64,000 nt of DNA from Ideonella benzenivorans (GCF_020387415.1 NZ_JAGWCB010000001.1:124001-188000), one strand, 5' to 3'; positions 29,908 through 40,141 are shown, numbered from the stretch's first letter. Program-made: numbers and translations. Notes: generated by a model from the sequence alone, not told the origin.

Positions 29908-32900
29908 CCGAAGCCGACGTTGAGAACGCCATGCTGGAATGGCTGGCGGCCCTGGGCTGGGAGGTGGCCCACGGCCCGGACATCTCGCCCCCGGACGCCA
30001 AGACCCCAGGCACCGAGCGCGACAGCTACCGCGAGGTGCTGCTCAAGCACCGGCTGCGTGATGCCATTCGGCGGCTGAACCCGCACATTCCGGCCGGCGC
30101 GCAGGACGAGGCCGCGCGCATGGTGCAAAGCTCCAACCTGCCGGGCCAGGTGCAGGCCAACCGGGCCATGCACCGCTGGCTGGTGGAAGGGGTGCCGGTG
30201 CAGTACCAGAAAGACGGCGAGACCCGCGGCGACCGGGTGAAGCTGGTGGACTGGAGCAAGCCGGCAGGCAACGACTGGCTGGCGGTCAACCAGTTCAGCA
30301 TCCAGGGCCCCAAGCAGACGCGCCGGCCGGATGTGGTGCTGTTCCTGAACGGCTTGCCGGTGGTGGTGCTGGAGCTGAAGAACCCCGGCGACGAGAACGC
30401 CGACCTGTGGGCGGCCTTCAACCAGCTGCAAGCCTACAAGGAGGATGTGCCCGATTTGTTCATCGCCAACGAGCTGCTGGTGATCAGCGATGGCATCGAG
30501 GCGCGGGTGGGCTCGCTGACGGCCGACCGGGAGCGCTTCATGGCCTGGCGCACCATCGACGGGGTGACGGTGGACCCGCTGGGCGGCATGCGCGAGCTGG
30601 AGACGCTGGTGCACGGCCTGTTCCCGCGCGAACTGCTGCTGGACTACCTGCGGCACTTCATCCTCTTCGAGGACGAAGGCCGGCTGGTCAAGAAGGTGGC
30701 CGGTTACCACCAGTTCCATGCGGTGCGCGCGGTGGTGGAGAGTGTGCTCGTCGCGTCCAGCCCGAAGGCCGAGGCCGCACGGCGCGGCAAGGGCGGGGTG
30801 GTGTGGCACACGCAGGGCGCCGGCAAGAGCATCGAGATGACCTGCCTCGCAGCCAAGCTGATGCAGCATCCGCAGATGGGCAACCCGACCCTGGTGGTGG
30901 TGACCGACCGCAACGACCTGGACAACCAGCTGTTCGGCGTGTTCGCGGGGGCCACCGAGCTGCTGCGCGAAACCCCGGTGCAGGCCGACACCCGGCCCAA
31001 GCTGCGCGAATTGCTGGCCCACCGTCCCTCGGGCGGCATCATCTTCACCACCATCCAGAAGTTCACGCCGGGCGAGGACGAGGACAGCTTTCCGGTGCTT
31101 TCCGATCGGCACAACATCGTCGTCATCTGCGACGAGGCCCACCGCAGCCAGTACGGCTTCCAGGCCAGCATGCCCAAGCTGCACAAGCAGATGCAGGCCG
31201 CCCGGCAGGAGGCAGCGGCCAACGAACCCTTGCTGCTGCAAGCCGCCGAACCGGCGGCGGAGTACAAGGGCGTGCGCAACGTGCGCTACGGCTACGCGCA
31301 GCATCTGCGCGATGGCCTGCCCAACGCCACCTTCGTGGCCTTCACCGGCACGCCGGTGTCGCTGGAAGACCGGGACACCCGCGCGGTGTTCGGCGACTAC
31401 GTCCACATCTACGACGTCGAGCAGGCGGTGAAGGATGGCGCCACCGTGCCCATCTACTACGAGAGCCGCCTGGCCCGCCTGGAGCTGCAGGAGGTCGAGG
31501 CCCCGTTGCTGGACGACGAGGTGGAGGAACTGACCGAGGACGAAGAGGACGACACTGCCAAGGCGGCCCAACTGCGCCGTTGGGCCGCGCTGGAAAAGCT
31601 GGTGGGCGCACCGCCGCGCATCCAGAAAGTGGCGGCCGACCTGGTGGAGCACTTCGAGAACCGTCTGGCCAGCCTGGACGGCAAGGCCATGGTGGTGGCC
31701 ATGAGCCGGGAGATCTGCGTTCACCTGTACGACGCCATCGTCGCGCTGCGTCCCGGCTGGCACGACCCGGACCCGGAGAAGGGCGTGGTCAAGATCATCA
31801 TGACCGGCTCGGCCTCGGACAAGGCGCTGCTCAAGCCCCACATCTACAGCAAGGACACCAAGAAGCGCCTGGAGCGCCGCTACAAGGACCCGGCCGACCC
31901 GTTTAAGTTGGTCATCGTGCGCGACATGTGGCTGACCGGCTTTGATGCCCCGTGCATGCACACCCTGTACGTGGACAAGCCGATGAAGGGCCACAACCTG
32001 ATGCAGGCCATCGCGCGGGTGAACCGGGTGTTCAAGGACAAGCCCGGCGGCTTGGTGGTGGACTACATTGGCATCGCCAACGAACTGAAGGCCGCGCTGA
32101 AGGACTACACCCAGGCCAAGGGCCGGGGCAAACCCACCATCGCCGCCGAGGACGCTCTGGCCGTGCTGCAGGAGAAGATGGACGTGCTGCACGACATGCT
32201 GCACGGCTTCGACTACGCCGAGTTCAGAACCCGTGGGTTTCAGTTGCTGGCGCCCGTCATGGACCACATCCTGGGCTTGGACGACGGCAAGAAGCGCTTT
32301 GCCGACACGGTGCTGTCGGCCAGCAAGGCCTTTGCCCTGTGCTGCACCCTGGACGAGGCTCTGAAGCACCGGGACGAGCTGGCCTTTCTCCAGGCTGTGA
32401 AGGCGGCGCTGAGCAAGTTCGGCAGTTCCGGCAAAAGGCTCAGCGACGAGCAGAAGGAACACGCGCTGCGCCAGATCATGAGCAAGGCCGTGGTCAGCGC
32501 CGAGGTCATCGACATCTTCAAGGCCGCGGGGCTGAACCGCCCGGACATCGGCATCCTGTCCGACGAGTTCCTGGAAGACGTGCGCCACATGAAGGAGCGC
32601 AACCTGGCGGTGGAGCTGCTGGAGCGCCTGCTCAAGGACGACATCCAGTCGCGCTTCAAGACCAATGTGGTGCAGCAGGCCAAGTTCTCGGAGCTGCTGC
32701 AGCTGAGCCTGCAGCGCTACCGTGCCCGTGCCATCGAGACGGCCCAGGTCATCGAAGAGCTGATTGCGATGGCCAAGAAGTTCCAGGAGGCCGCGCTGCG
32801 CGGCGAACGCCTGGGCCTGAACTCGGACGAAGTGGCCTTCTACGACGCGCTGGCGGCCAACGAAGCGGCGGTGCGGGAACTGGGGGACGACACCCTCAAG

Positions 32901-33098
32901 AAGATCGCCGTGGAACTGACCCAGCAGTTGCGCGCGTCGGTGACCGTGGACTGGGCCGTGCGCGACAGCGTGCGCGCCGCCCTGCGGGTGAAGGTGCGGG
33001 TGCTGCTCAAGCGCTACAAATACCCGCCGGACCGGCAGGAAGAGGCCACGGAAACCGTGCTGAAGCAGGCCGAGACGCTGTCTGCGAGCTGGGCCTGA
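29904..33098 (+). CDS. hsdR: Type I restriction-modification system, restriction (motor-nuclease) subunit
   Basis: 1064 residues. The N-terminal nuclease domain has RPDVVLFLNG and VVVLELKN, the D-ExK of the PD-(D/E)XK fold. The SF2 translocase has Walker A QGAGKS with Lys308, DEAH box CDEAH at 410-413, VAFTGTP (motif III) and the later helicase motifs, with IARVNRVFKDKPGG near the end of the second RecA lobe. The helical C-terminus binds the M2S1 core. With HsdM and HsdS it translocates unmodified DNA and cuts at a distance using ATP. It is intact, full length and coupled to fic through ATGA. It ends shortly before a tRNA gene on the opposite strand. Confidence 0.97.
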   Translation: MTEADVENAMLEWLAALGWEVAHGPDISPPDAKTPGTERDSYREVLLKHRLRDAIRRLNPHIPAGAQDEAARMVQSSNLPGQVQANRAMHRWLVEGVPVQYQKDGETRGDRVKLVDWSKPAGNDWLAVNQFSIQGPKQTRRPDVVLFLNGLPVVVLELKNPGDENADLWAAFNQLQAYKEDVPDLFIANELLVISDGIEARVGSLTADRERFMAWRTIDGVTVDPLGGMRELETLVHGLFPRELLLDYLRHFILFEDEGRLVKKVAGYHQFHAVRAVVESVLVASSPKAEAARRGKGGVVWHTQGAGKSIEMTCLAAKLMQHPQMGNPTLVVVTDRNDLDNQLFGVFAGATELLRETPVQADTRPKLRELLAHRPSGGIIFTTIQKFTPGEDEDSFPVLSDRHNIVVICDEAHRSQYGFQASMPKLHKQMQAARQEAAANEPLLLQAAEPAAEYKGVRNVRYGYAQHLRDGLPNATFVAFTGTPVSLEDRDTRAVFGDYVHIYDVEQAVKDGATVPIYYESRLARLELQEVEAPLLDDEVEELTEDEEDDTAKAAQLRRWAALEKLVGAPPRIQKVAADLVEHFENRLASLDGKAMVVAMSREICVHLYDAIVALRPGWHDPDPEKGVVKIIMTGSASDKALLKPHIYSKDTKKRLERRYKDPADPFKLVIVRDMWLTGFDAPCMHTLYVDKPMKGHNLMQAIARVNRVFKDKPGGLVVDYIGIANELKAALKDYTQAKGRGKPTIAAEDALAVLQEKMDVLHDMLHGFDYAEFRTRGFQLLAPVMDHILGLDDGKKRFADTVLSASKAFALCCTLDEALKHRDELAFLQAVKAALSKFGSSGKRLSDEQKEHALRQIMSKAVVSAEVIDIFKAAGLNRPDIGILSDEFLEDVRHMKERNLAVELLERLLKDDIQSRFKTNVVQQAKFSELLQLSLQRYRARAIETAQVIEELIAMAKKFQEAALRGERLGLNSDEVAFYDALAANEAAVRELGDDTLKKIAVELTQQLRASVTVDWAVRDSVRAALRVKVRVLLKRYKYPPDRQEEATETVLKQAETLSASWA

Positions 33099-33116
33099 GG
33101 CGATCCCTCGGGCCCC

Positions 33117-33148
33117 AAAAGCACAGGGCCCGCACATGGCGGGCCCTG
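33117..33148 (-). terminator. Rho-independent terminator of tRNA-Thr
   Basis: A 10-bp perfect stem (33124-33133 with 33139-33148) and a 5-nt loop. Read on the minus strand, the stem is followed by TGC and then TTTT (33120-33117). It lies just beyond the tRNA 3' end, and the stem may also slow transcription from hsdR coming the other way. Confidence 0.75.
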
Positions 33149-33156
33149 GAAAAGAT

Positions 33157-33232
33157 TGGTGCCGGTGAAAGGAGTCGAACCCTCGACCTTCGCATTACGA
33201 ATGCGCTGCTCTACCAACTGAGCTACACCGGC
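33157..33232 (-). tRNA. tRNA-Thr (anticodon CGT)
   Basis: 76 nt including an encoded CCA. The acceptor stem GCCGGTG pairs with CACCGGC, the D-arm has TAGCTCAGTTGGTAGAGC, and the T-arm has GGTTCGACTCC. The anticodon loop TTCGTAA gives CGT, reading ACG (Thr). Its 3' end faces the restriction-modification locus. No integrase or duplicated 3' tRNA fragment is visible. Confidence 0.97.
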
Positions 33233-33371
33233 GTCGCAGCTTGCGGTGACGACACTGCAGCGCTTGCGAGCCCGCGATGATAGCGGGAAATCTCGGGTCT
33301 GTGAAGTCACCTGCGGCTGCGCAGGACGCTTCGAGAATGGCGCACAACACACACAGACCTGGAGACACTTC

Positions 33372-34519
33372 ATGACCGATGCCGCCCGCCCTGGCGCATT
33401 CCCTACCCAGACGCCGATGCCCGAGGGCGTGTCGTGGTCGCGCCCGCTGCAAGGCCTGCGGGTGGTCGAGTTCGAGGGCCTGGGCCCCGGGCCTCTGGCC
33501 GGGCGGATGCTGGCCGACCTGGGCGCCGAGGTGCGGGTGCTGGCCCGGCCTGGCGGGGGTGGCGTGGCCGCGCAGTTGGGGGGCAGCGGCGATTCGCCGC
33601 TGCGGCGTGGCAAGCAGGTGCTGGCAGTGGACCTGAAGACGCCGCAGGGGCATGCCCAGGCGCTGGAGGAGATCGCCCAGGCCGAGGCCCTGATCGAAGG
33701 CAACCGGCCCGGGGTGATGGAGCGGCTGGGCCTGGGGCCGGCCGACTGTGCCGCGCGCAACCCGCGGCTGGTCTATGGGCGCATGACCGGCTGGGGGCAG
33801 GCGGGGCCGCTGGCGCCGGTGGCGGGCCATGATCTGAACTACGTTGCGCTGACGGGCCTGCTGGGGCTGGGTCTGGCCCCGGGTCAGCGGCCGCAGCTGC
33901 CGCCCACCTTGCTGGGGGACGCCCCGGGGGCGTTGGGGCTGGCCTTTGGCATCGTCAGCGCGGTGCTGGCGGCGCGGGCCACGGGGCAGGGCCGGGTGGT
34001 GGACGCTGCGATCGTCGACATCGTGGCCATGCTGGGCGGTCTGGTGCACTGGATCCGTGGCAACGGGCAGCTGGACGGGCCGGGGCCCAGCCCGTTCCAC
34101 GACTCGCCGTTCTACGACAGCTACCGCTGTGCCGATGGTGGCTGGATCACGCTGGGGGCCCTGGAGCCGCAGTTCTATGCGCTGCTGCTGCGCACGCTGG
34201 GGCTGGACGATGTGGACGTCGCCGCCCAGCACGACACCACGGCCTGGCCAGCGCTGAAGGCTCGTTTCACCGCCTGTTCGCCCGCCAGCCCCGTGCGCAC
34301 TGGGTGGCGCTGCTGGAGGGCACGGACGTCTGCTTTGCCCCGGTGCTGTCGCTGGACGAGGCCGCCGCGCATCCGCACCTGCGGGCCCGTGGCGTGTATC
34401 GACGGGATGCCGCCGGGCGGCTGGACGCGGCCCCGGCACCGCGCTTTGCGCCGCTGGTGCGCGGGGCTGGTGACGGCACTGACGGAGAGGCCGGGCGCCA
34501 CCGCAGCGTCAAGCCCTGA
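33372..34519 (+). pseudogene. CaiB/BaiF CoA-transferase family gene (alpha-methylacyl-CoA racemase-like), frameshifted
   Basis: Starting at ATG 33372 with GGAG ahead, the frame reads LQGLRVVEFEGLGPGPLAGR, GHDLNYVALTGLLGLG (His of the racemase active site), LLGDAPGALGLAFG (Asp) and PFYDSYRCADGGWITLGALE. These are hallmarks of alpha-methylacyl-CoA racemase, which epimerises 2-methylacyl-CoA esters. Around 34270-34276 the homology jumps to another frame: upstream ends LKARFT, and the continuation LFARQPRAHWVALLEGTDVC with APVLSLDEAAAHPHLRARG runs to a stop at 34519. One base appears missing in ACCGCCTG, where ACCGCCCTG would restore the frame. It could be a real inactivating mutation or a sequencing error in a C-run. 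All domains are otherwise present. Confidence 0.85.
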
Positions 34520-34651
34520 GGACCGGAACTGGGCGGTTCAGCGCCGCTTGTTCCGCCGCTTGGGCAGGGCAGGGGCATGCCACCATCACAGAACGTGAAA
34601 TAAGTCCGCTGGATGTTCCGGTGGGCGCTGCCCTTCGACCAGGATCTGGCC

Positions 34652-35254
34652 ATGGCTCTGCTGACCGAACCGCTGCAGTTTGTCGTCCCCGTTGCCTCTG
34701 CCGCACCGGCGCCCGCCGCACCGGTGAGCGGCTTTCTGCGGGCCTGGCAGGCCCAGCGGCAGGTCTTTGACGCCCTGCTGGGGCTGCAGGCCCCGCTGGA
34801 GCAGGCGGCGGCCCGTCTGGCCAACTGCCTGGGGGCGGGGGGCAAGCTGCTGTGGTGTGGGCAGGGCGGCTCGGAAGCCACGGCGCACCGGCTGGCGGCC
34901 TTGATGAGCGGGCTGGCGCAAGGCGATGGCCGCCCGTTGGCGGCGCTGGCCTTGTCCGGGGAGGACACCAGCCGCCTGGCGCGGCAGGTGCAGGCCCTGG
35001 GGCGGCCGGGGGATGCGCTGGTGCTGCTGTCGGCCGGCGCGCCGCCGGCGGCGCTGCTTGACACGGTGCGGGCGGCCGCCGACACCGCGATGATGGTGGT
35101 GGCCGTGCTGGGGCCGGCGTCCGAGGAACTGGCCGAGGAATGCCACCTGGCGCTGTGCCTGCCGGAGGCGGCCCGCGCACGGCGCGAGGAGGCCGAGCTG
35201 TTCCTCGGTCACTGCCTCTGCGAGCTGGTGCGCGAGCAACTGGCCGGCGCCTGA
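34652..35254 (+). CDS. SIS domain protein (GmhA/phosphoheptose isomerase-like)
   Basis: 200 residues from ATG 34652, chosen because AGGA ends 7 nt upstream; an earlier in-frame ATG at 34613 lacks a ribosome-binding site. The SIS core begins KLLWCGQGGSEATAHRLAALM, comparable to GNGGSAADAQHFAAEL of phosphoheptose isomerases. GDALVLLSAGAPPAALLD provides the second sugar-phosphate loop. SIS proteins bind phosphosugars. The match is incomplete: the catalytic Glu/His environment of GmhA is not clear, so this could be a DiaA-like non-enzymatic SIS protein. It converges on fbp with 25 bp between stops. No lipopolysaccharide heptose genes are nearby, which weakens a GmhA assignment. Confidence 0.75.
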   Translation: MALLTEPLQFVVPVASAAPAPAAPVSGFLRAWQAQRQVFDALLGLQAPLEQAAARLANCLGAGGKLLWCGQGGSEATAHRLAALMSGLAQGDGRPLAALALSGEDTSRLARQVQALGRPGDALVLLSAGAPPAALLDTVRAAADTAMMVVAVLGPASEELAEECHLALCLPEAARARREEAELFLGHCLCELVREQLAGA

Positions 35255-35279
35255 GCGGCGGCCGGCCGGGGGCAGGGGC

Positions 35280-36308
35280 TCAGCCCTGCTTGGCTTCCAG
35301 GTGGTAGCGGGTGACCTGCTCGACCTCGTTCTTCGAGCCCAGGACCACGCTGACGCGCTGGTGCAGCTTCTCGGGCTGCACGTCCAGGATGCGCTGGTAG
35401 CCATTGGTGGCGGCGCCACCGGCCTGTTCGACCAGGAAGCTCATCGGATTGGCTTCATAGAGCAGGCGCAGCTTGCCCGGCTTCTCTGGTTCGCGCTTGT
35501 CCCAGGGGTACATGAAGATGCCGCCACGGGTCAGGATGCGGTGCACGTCGGTCACCATCGAGGCGACCCAGCGCATGTTGAAGTCCTTGCCGCGCGGGCC
35601 TTCCTTGCCGGCCAGACATTCGTCGATGTAGCGCTTGACCGGGGCATCCCAGTGGCGCATGTTGGACATGTTGATCGCGAATTCCTTGGTGTCGGCCGGG
35701 ATCTGCACGTTCTCGGCGGTCAGCACCCAGGAGCCGGTTTCGCGGTCCAGCGTGAACATCGCCACGCCGTCGCCCACCGTCAGCACCAGCATCGACTGCG
35801 GGCCGTACAGGCAGTAGCCCGCGGCCACCTGCTGGTGGCCCGGCTGCAGGAAGTCGGCTTCGCTGACGGGCTCGATGGCGTCGGGGTCGTCGTTGGGCTT
35901 CTTCAGCACCGAGAAGATGGTGCCGATCGAGACGTTGACCTCGATGTTGGACGAGCCGTCCAGCGGATCGAACAGCAGCAGGTATTCACCGGCCGGGTAG
36001 CGGTTGGGCACGGTGTGGATGGTGTCCATTTCCTCGGACGCCATGGCCGCCAGGTGGCCGCCCCATTCGTTGGCTTCGATCAGCACTTCGTTGGAGATGA
36101 TGTCGAGCTTCTTCTGCACCTCGCCCTGCACGTTCTCGGTGCCGGCGGTGCCCATCACCTCGCCCAGCGCGCCCTTGTTGACCGCGATGGCGATGCGCTT
36201 GCAGGCGCGGGCCACCACCTCGATCAGCAGGCGCAGCTGGCCCGGGATGTGGCCGTGCAGCCGCTGCTGCTCGACCAGGTACTGCGTGAGACTGACACGC
36301 TTGTTCAT
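35280..36308 (-). CDS. fbp: Fructose-1,6-bisphosphatase, class 1
   Basis: 342 residues, usual length. It hydrolyses fructose 1,6-bisphosphate to fructose 6-phosphate in gluconeogenesis or the Calvin cycle. The metal-binding active site reads [20 protein letters not shown] near 113-132, preceded by the Glu pair of [15 protein letters not shown] lies near 245-255. ATG 36308 follows an excellent AGGAGG. It is third in the run prfB-pepN-fbp, 21 nt after pepN, so probably co-transcribed. Nothing in the window shows a Calvin cycle, so the gluconeogenic role is the default. Confidence 0.97.
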   Translation of the reverse strand: MNKRVSLTQYLVEQQRLHGHIPGQLRLLIEVVARACKRIAIAVNKGALGEVMGTAGTENVQGEVQKKLDIISNEVLIEANEWGGHLAAMASEEMDTIHTVPNRYPAGEYLLLFDPLDGSSNIEVNVSIGTIFSVLKKPNDDPDAIEPVSEADFLQPGHQQVAAGYCLYGPQSMLVLTVGDGVAMFTLDRETGSWVLTAENVQIPADTKEFAINMSNMRHWDAPVKRYIDECLAGKEGPRGKDFNMRWVASMVTDVHRILTRGGIFMYPWDKREPEKPGKLRLLYEANPMSFLVEQAGGAATNGYQRILDVQPEKLHQRVSVVLGSKNEVEQVTRYHLEAKQG

Positions 36309-36329
36309 CAGATTCCTCCTGGGATCGGT

Positions 36330-39002
36330 TCAGTCCGCCAGCGCACGCTCGATGATTTCGCGCGTGTCGCTGGAAAGATCGGTTTTGGCGGCCACGCGGG
36401 CGATGGCTTCGCGCGCCGCGCTGCGGTAGGGCTCGGCCAGATTGCGCCAGCGGTCCAGCGACCGGGCGAAGCGCGAGGCCAGCTGCGGGTTGGCCGTGTC
36501 CAGCTCGATGACCTTGTCGGCCCACAGCACGTAGCCGGCGGCATCGGTGCGGTGGAAGGCGGCCGGGTTCGAGTTGGACAGCGCGAACAGCAGCGCGCGG
36601 GCGCGGTTCGGGTTGGCCAGCGTGAAGTCCGGGTGCTTGAGCAGGGCCTTCACCTGGGCGAAGGTCTGGCCGTTCTTCTCCGGCGCGCGGGCCTGCAGCA
36701 TGAACCACTTGTCCAGCACCAGCGGTTCGTGCTTGAACAGCGCGTGGAAGCGCGCCAGCGCCGGCTGGGCCAGCTCGGCGTGGGCGCCCACCAGGGCTTC
36801 CAGCGCGCCCAGGCGGTCGGTCATGTTGCCGGCATCCTTGAAGCGCTGGTAGGCCTTGCCCGGCCAGGTCATGTCTTGCGTGGCCACGGCCTCGCGCACC
36901 AGCATGGCCAGCGCGTGGTTGGCCAGGGCGCGGCGGCCGCTCTGCTCGGCGTCGGGGCGGTAGCCTTCGGCCACCTGGTGGGCTTCCCAGGCCCAGGCCC
37001 AGTCGGCGCTCAGCGCGGAGGCCAGCTGGTCGATCATCGCTTCGCGGACCGCATGCAGGCGCTGCGGGTCCACGTCGGTGACCTGCTCGGCCACGTAGAT
37101 CTCCGAGGGCAGGGACAGCGCCAGTTCCTTGAAGGCCGGGTCCAACGCGGGGTCGCGCAGCACGGCGCGCATGGCGTCGATGAAGGCGGCGTCCAGCACC
37201 ACCGCGTCCTGGTGGCCCAGGCCGGCGATGATGCGGCTGAGCGCCAGGCGCTGGCCGGCTTCCCAGCGGTTGAAGGCGTCCGGGTCGTGGGCCAGCAGCA
37301 CCAGCAGATCGGCGTCGGTGAGGCCGTCGTCCAGCAGCACCGGGGCCGAGAAGTTGCGCAGCAGCGAGGGCACGACCTCGGCCTGAATGCCGGTGAAGGT
37401 GAAGCGCTGCTCGGCCTCGGTCAGCACCAGCACGCGCTCGGTGCCCTGGGGCGCATCTTCGCCGGCCAGTTGCAGCGGCAGGGCCTGACCCGCGCGGGTC
37501 AGCAGGCCCAGCGCCACCGGGATCAGCTGCGGCTGCTTGCCGCTCTGGCCCGGGGTGTCGGGCAGCTGCTGGCGCAGCGTCAGGGTGTAGGTGGCCGCTT
37601 CGGCGTTCCACTCACCGCGGGCGCTCAGGCGCGGCGTGCCGGCCTGGGCATACCAGCGCTTGAAGACATCCAGGTGCTGGGCCAGGGCGCTGGCGGGGTT
37701 GGCGTCGGCGATGGCCTGGGCGAAGTCGTCGCAGGTCACGGCGTGGCCGTCATGGCGCTCGAAGTACAGCGACATGCCGGCGGCAAAGCCTTTGCGGCCC
37801 ACCAGCGTGTGCATCATCCGCACCACCTCGGCGCCCTTTTCGTAGACGGTGGCAGTGTAGAAGTTGTCGATGGCCTGGTAGGCGTCCGGGCGCACCGGGT
37901 GGGCCATCGGGCCCGCATCCTCGGGGAACTGGCGCTCGCGCAGCGTGCGCACGTCGCCGATGCGGCGCACCGCGCGGGCCGAGGCGCTGCCGGCCATGTC
38001 CATGCTGAATTCCTGGTCGCGGAAGACGGTCAGGCCTTCCTTCAGGCTCAGCTGGAACCAGTCGCGGCAGGTGACGCGGTCGCCGGTCCAGTTGTGGAAG
38101 TACTCGTGGCCGACCACGCTCTCGATGCCGTCGAAGTCGGTGTCGGTGGCGGTGGCGGGGCTGGCCAGCACGTACTTGGTGTTGAACAGGTTCAGGCCCT
38201 TGTTCTCCATCGCGCCCATGTTGAAGTCGGGCACCGCGACGATCATGAAGCGTTCCAGGTCCAGGGCCAGCTTGAAGCGGGCCTCGTCCCAGATGATCGA
38301 CGCGATCAGCGAGTTCATCGCATGCTCGGTCTTGTCCAGGTCACCGCGGGTGACGTAGACCTGCAGAAGATGCTCCTTGCCCGAGCGGCTGCGCACCCAT
38401 TGCTCGCGCGCCACCAGGTCGGCCGCGACGATGGCGAACAGGTAGCTGGGCTTGGGGAAGGGGTCGTGCCACTTGGCGAAGTGCTTGCCACCGTCCAGCG
38501 TGCCTTGCTCCACCAGGTTGCCGTTCGAGAGCAGCACCGGGTGCTTCTTCTTGTCGCCGCGCAGCGTGACGGTGTAGACCGCCATCACGTCCGGCCGGTC
38601 CAGGAAGTAGGTGATGCGGCGGAAGCCCTCGGCCTCGCACTGGGTGAACAGGCCCGAGCCGGAGGCGTAGAGGCCGCTCAGCTGGGTGTTCTTCTCCGGG
38701 GCGATGGTGTTGCGGATCTCCAGCGTGAAGGCATCGGCCGCCGGGGCGTCGATGACCAACTGGCCGTCTTCATGGCGGAACGAGACGCTCTGGCCATCCA
38801 CCAGCACGCGCAGCAGGTTCAGGTCCTCGCCGTGCAGGCGCAGCGGCTGCACGGGCAGGGCGCTGTTGCGCTCGATGGCGAGCTTGCTGGAGACGATGGT
38901 CTTGGCCGCGTCCAGGTCGAAGGTCAGGTCCGCGGTGCGGATCCAGTAGGCCGGGGCGAGGTAGTCTTCCCGGCGCACCAGGGGGGTGGTGCCTTCACGC
39001 AT
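36330..39002 (-). CDS. pepN: Aminopeptidase N
   Basis: 890 residues, matching the M1 family PepN of Proteobacteria. It removes N-terminal residues from peptides in the cytoplasm. It has the exopeptidase motif GAMENKGLNLFN, the zinc motif HEYFHNWTGDRV (HExxH) and the third zinc ligand in LKEGLTVFRDQEF. The N-terminal beta domain starts VRREDYLAPAYWIRTADLTF, and the C-terminal helical domain follows FTFTGIQAEVVPSLLRNFSA. It lies 34 nt after prfB and 21 nt before fbp on the same strand. The coding sequence is intact. Confidence 0.97.
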   Translation of the reverse strand: MREGTTPLVRREDYLAPAYWIRTADLTFDLDAAKTIVSSKLAIERNSALPVQPLRLHGEDLNLLRVLVDGQSVSFRHEDGQLVIDAPAADAFTLEIRNTIAPEKNTQLSGLYASGSGLFTQCEAEGFRRITYFLDRPDVMAVYTVTLRGDKKKHPVLLSNGNLVEQGTLDGGKHFAKWHDPFPKPSYLFAIVAADLVAREQWVRSRSGKEHLLQVYVTRGDLDKTEHAMNSLIASIIWDEARFKLALDLERFMIVAVPDFNMGAMENKGLNLFNTKYVLASPATATDTDFDGIESVVGHEYFHNWTGDRVTCRDWFQLSLKEGLTVFRDQEFSMDMAGSASARAVRRIGDVRTLRERQFPEDAGPMAHPVRPDAYQAIDNFYTATVYEKGAEVVRMMHTLVGRKGFAAGMSLYFERHDGHAVTCDDFAQAIADANPASALAQHLDVFKRWYAQAGTPRLSARGEWNAEAATYTLTLRQQLPDTPGQSGKQPQLIPVALGLLTRAGQALPLQLAGEDAPQGTERVLVLTEAEQRFTFTGIQAEVVPSLLRNFSAPVLLDDGLTDADLLVLLAHDPDAFNRWEAGQRLALSRIIAGLGHQDAVVLDAAFIDAMRAVLRDPALDPAFKELALSLPSEIYVAEQVTDVDPQRLHAVREAMIDQLASALSADWAWAWEAHQVAEGYRPDAEQSGRRALANHALAMLVREAVATQDMTWPGKAYQRFKDAGNMTDRLGALEALVGAHAELAQPALARFHALFKHEPLVLDKWFMLQARAPEKNGQTFAQVKALLKHPDFTLANPNRARALLFALSNSNPAAFHRTDAAGYVLWADKVIELDTANPQLASRFARSLDRWRNLAEPYRSAAREAIARVAAKTDLSSDTREIIERALAD

Positions 39003-39036
39003 GATGGTGGATGTCCTTGGGTAGATGGAGGGGGGC

Positions 39037-40141
39037 TCAGAGGCCTTGCTTCAGGCTGGCGGCGATGAAGGCATCGAGGTCGCCGTCCAGCACCTTCTGG
39101 GTGTTGGAGGTCTCGACGTTGGTGCGCAGGTCCTTGATGCGGCTCTGGTCCAGCACGTAGGAGCGGATCTGGTGGCCCCAGCCGACGTCGGTCTTGGTGT
39201 CTTCCAGCTTCTGCTGTTCTTCCATGCGCTTGCGCATCTCGTGGTCGTACAGGCGCGAGCGCAGGCGCTTCCAGGCCACGTCGCGGTTGCTGTGCTGCGA
39301 ACGGCCGTCCTGGCACTGCACCACGATGCCGGTCGGGATGTGCGTCAGGCGCACGGCCGAGTCGGTCTTGTTGATGTGCTGACCGCCCGCGCCGCTGGCA
39401 CGGAAGGTGTCGGTGCGCACGTCGGCGGGGTTGATGTCGATCTCGATCGAGTCATCGACCTCGGGGTAGACGAACAGCGAGGCAAACGAGGTGTGGCGGC
39501 CGCCGGCCGAGTCGAACGGGCTCTTGCGCACCAGGCGGTGCACGCCGGTCTCGGTGCGCAGGTGGCCGAAGGCGTATTCGCCCTCCACCTTGATGGTGGC
39601 GCTCTTGATGCCGGCCACGTCGCCGGGGGTTTCGTCTTCCAGCGTGGCCTTGAAGCCCTTGCGTTCGCAGTACTTCAGGTACTGGCGCAGCAGCATGCCG
39701 GCCCAGTCACAGGCCTCGGTGCCGCCGGCACCTGCCTGGATGTCGATGAAGCAGTTGCTCGGGTCCGCGGGGTTGCTGAACATGCGGCGGAATTCCAGCC
39801 GCTCGACGATCTCGCGCAGCTTGCCCGCGTCGGCCTCGATGGCCTCCAGCCCGGCCTCGTCACCTTCCTCCTTGGACATTTCGAACAGCTCGGTGTTGTC
39901 CGAGAGGTTCGTGGTCAGGTGGTCGATGGTGCCGACGACTTCGTCGAGCTGCTTCTTTTCCTTGCCCAGCTCCTGCGCCCGCTTGGGGTCGTTCCAGATG
40001 TCCGGGTTCTCGAGGGTGGCGTTGACCTCGTTCAGCCGCAGTGCTTTGCGGTCGTAGTCAAAGATACCCCCGTAGGTCGAGCGTGCGCTGGGTCAGATCG
40101 GCCAGCGAGGTGCCAATGGCATTGATGCGTTCGACGTCCAT
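39037..40141 (-). CDS. prfB: Peptide chain release factor 2, with programmed +1 frameshift
   Basis: It ends translation at UGA and UAA. The first frame starts at ATG 40141, encodes 27 residues ([10 protein letters not shown]...LRGYL) and meets an in-frame TGA at 40060-40058. A +1 shift continues with GAC TAC GAC ([11 protein letters not shown]) and gives a 367-residue protein in total. The recoding site is complete: GGGGG three bases before CTT TGA C. Downstream, the tripeptide anticodon SPF ([12 protein letters not shown]) and catalytic GGQ ([11 protein letters not shown]) are present. The full protein is colinear with other RF2 proteins, so this is autoregulation rather than a mutation. It heads the prfB-pepN-fbp run and is divergent from the DUF4212 gene. 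Confidence 0.97.
40057..40071 (-). promoter_or_regulatory. prfB programmed +1 frameshift site
   Basis: On the minus strand, the internal Shine-Dalgarno-like GGGGG (40071-40067) is followed by TAT CTT TGA C. The ribosome slips from CTT to TTT and resumes at GAC (40059-40057) when RF2 is scarce. This is the classic recoding arrangement. Confidence 0.95.

Noticed and set aside
35272-35289. Hairpin GCAGGG/CCCTGC between the SIS gene and fbp
   Set aside because: It overlaps the fbp stop and has no following T-run; too weak to call a terminator.
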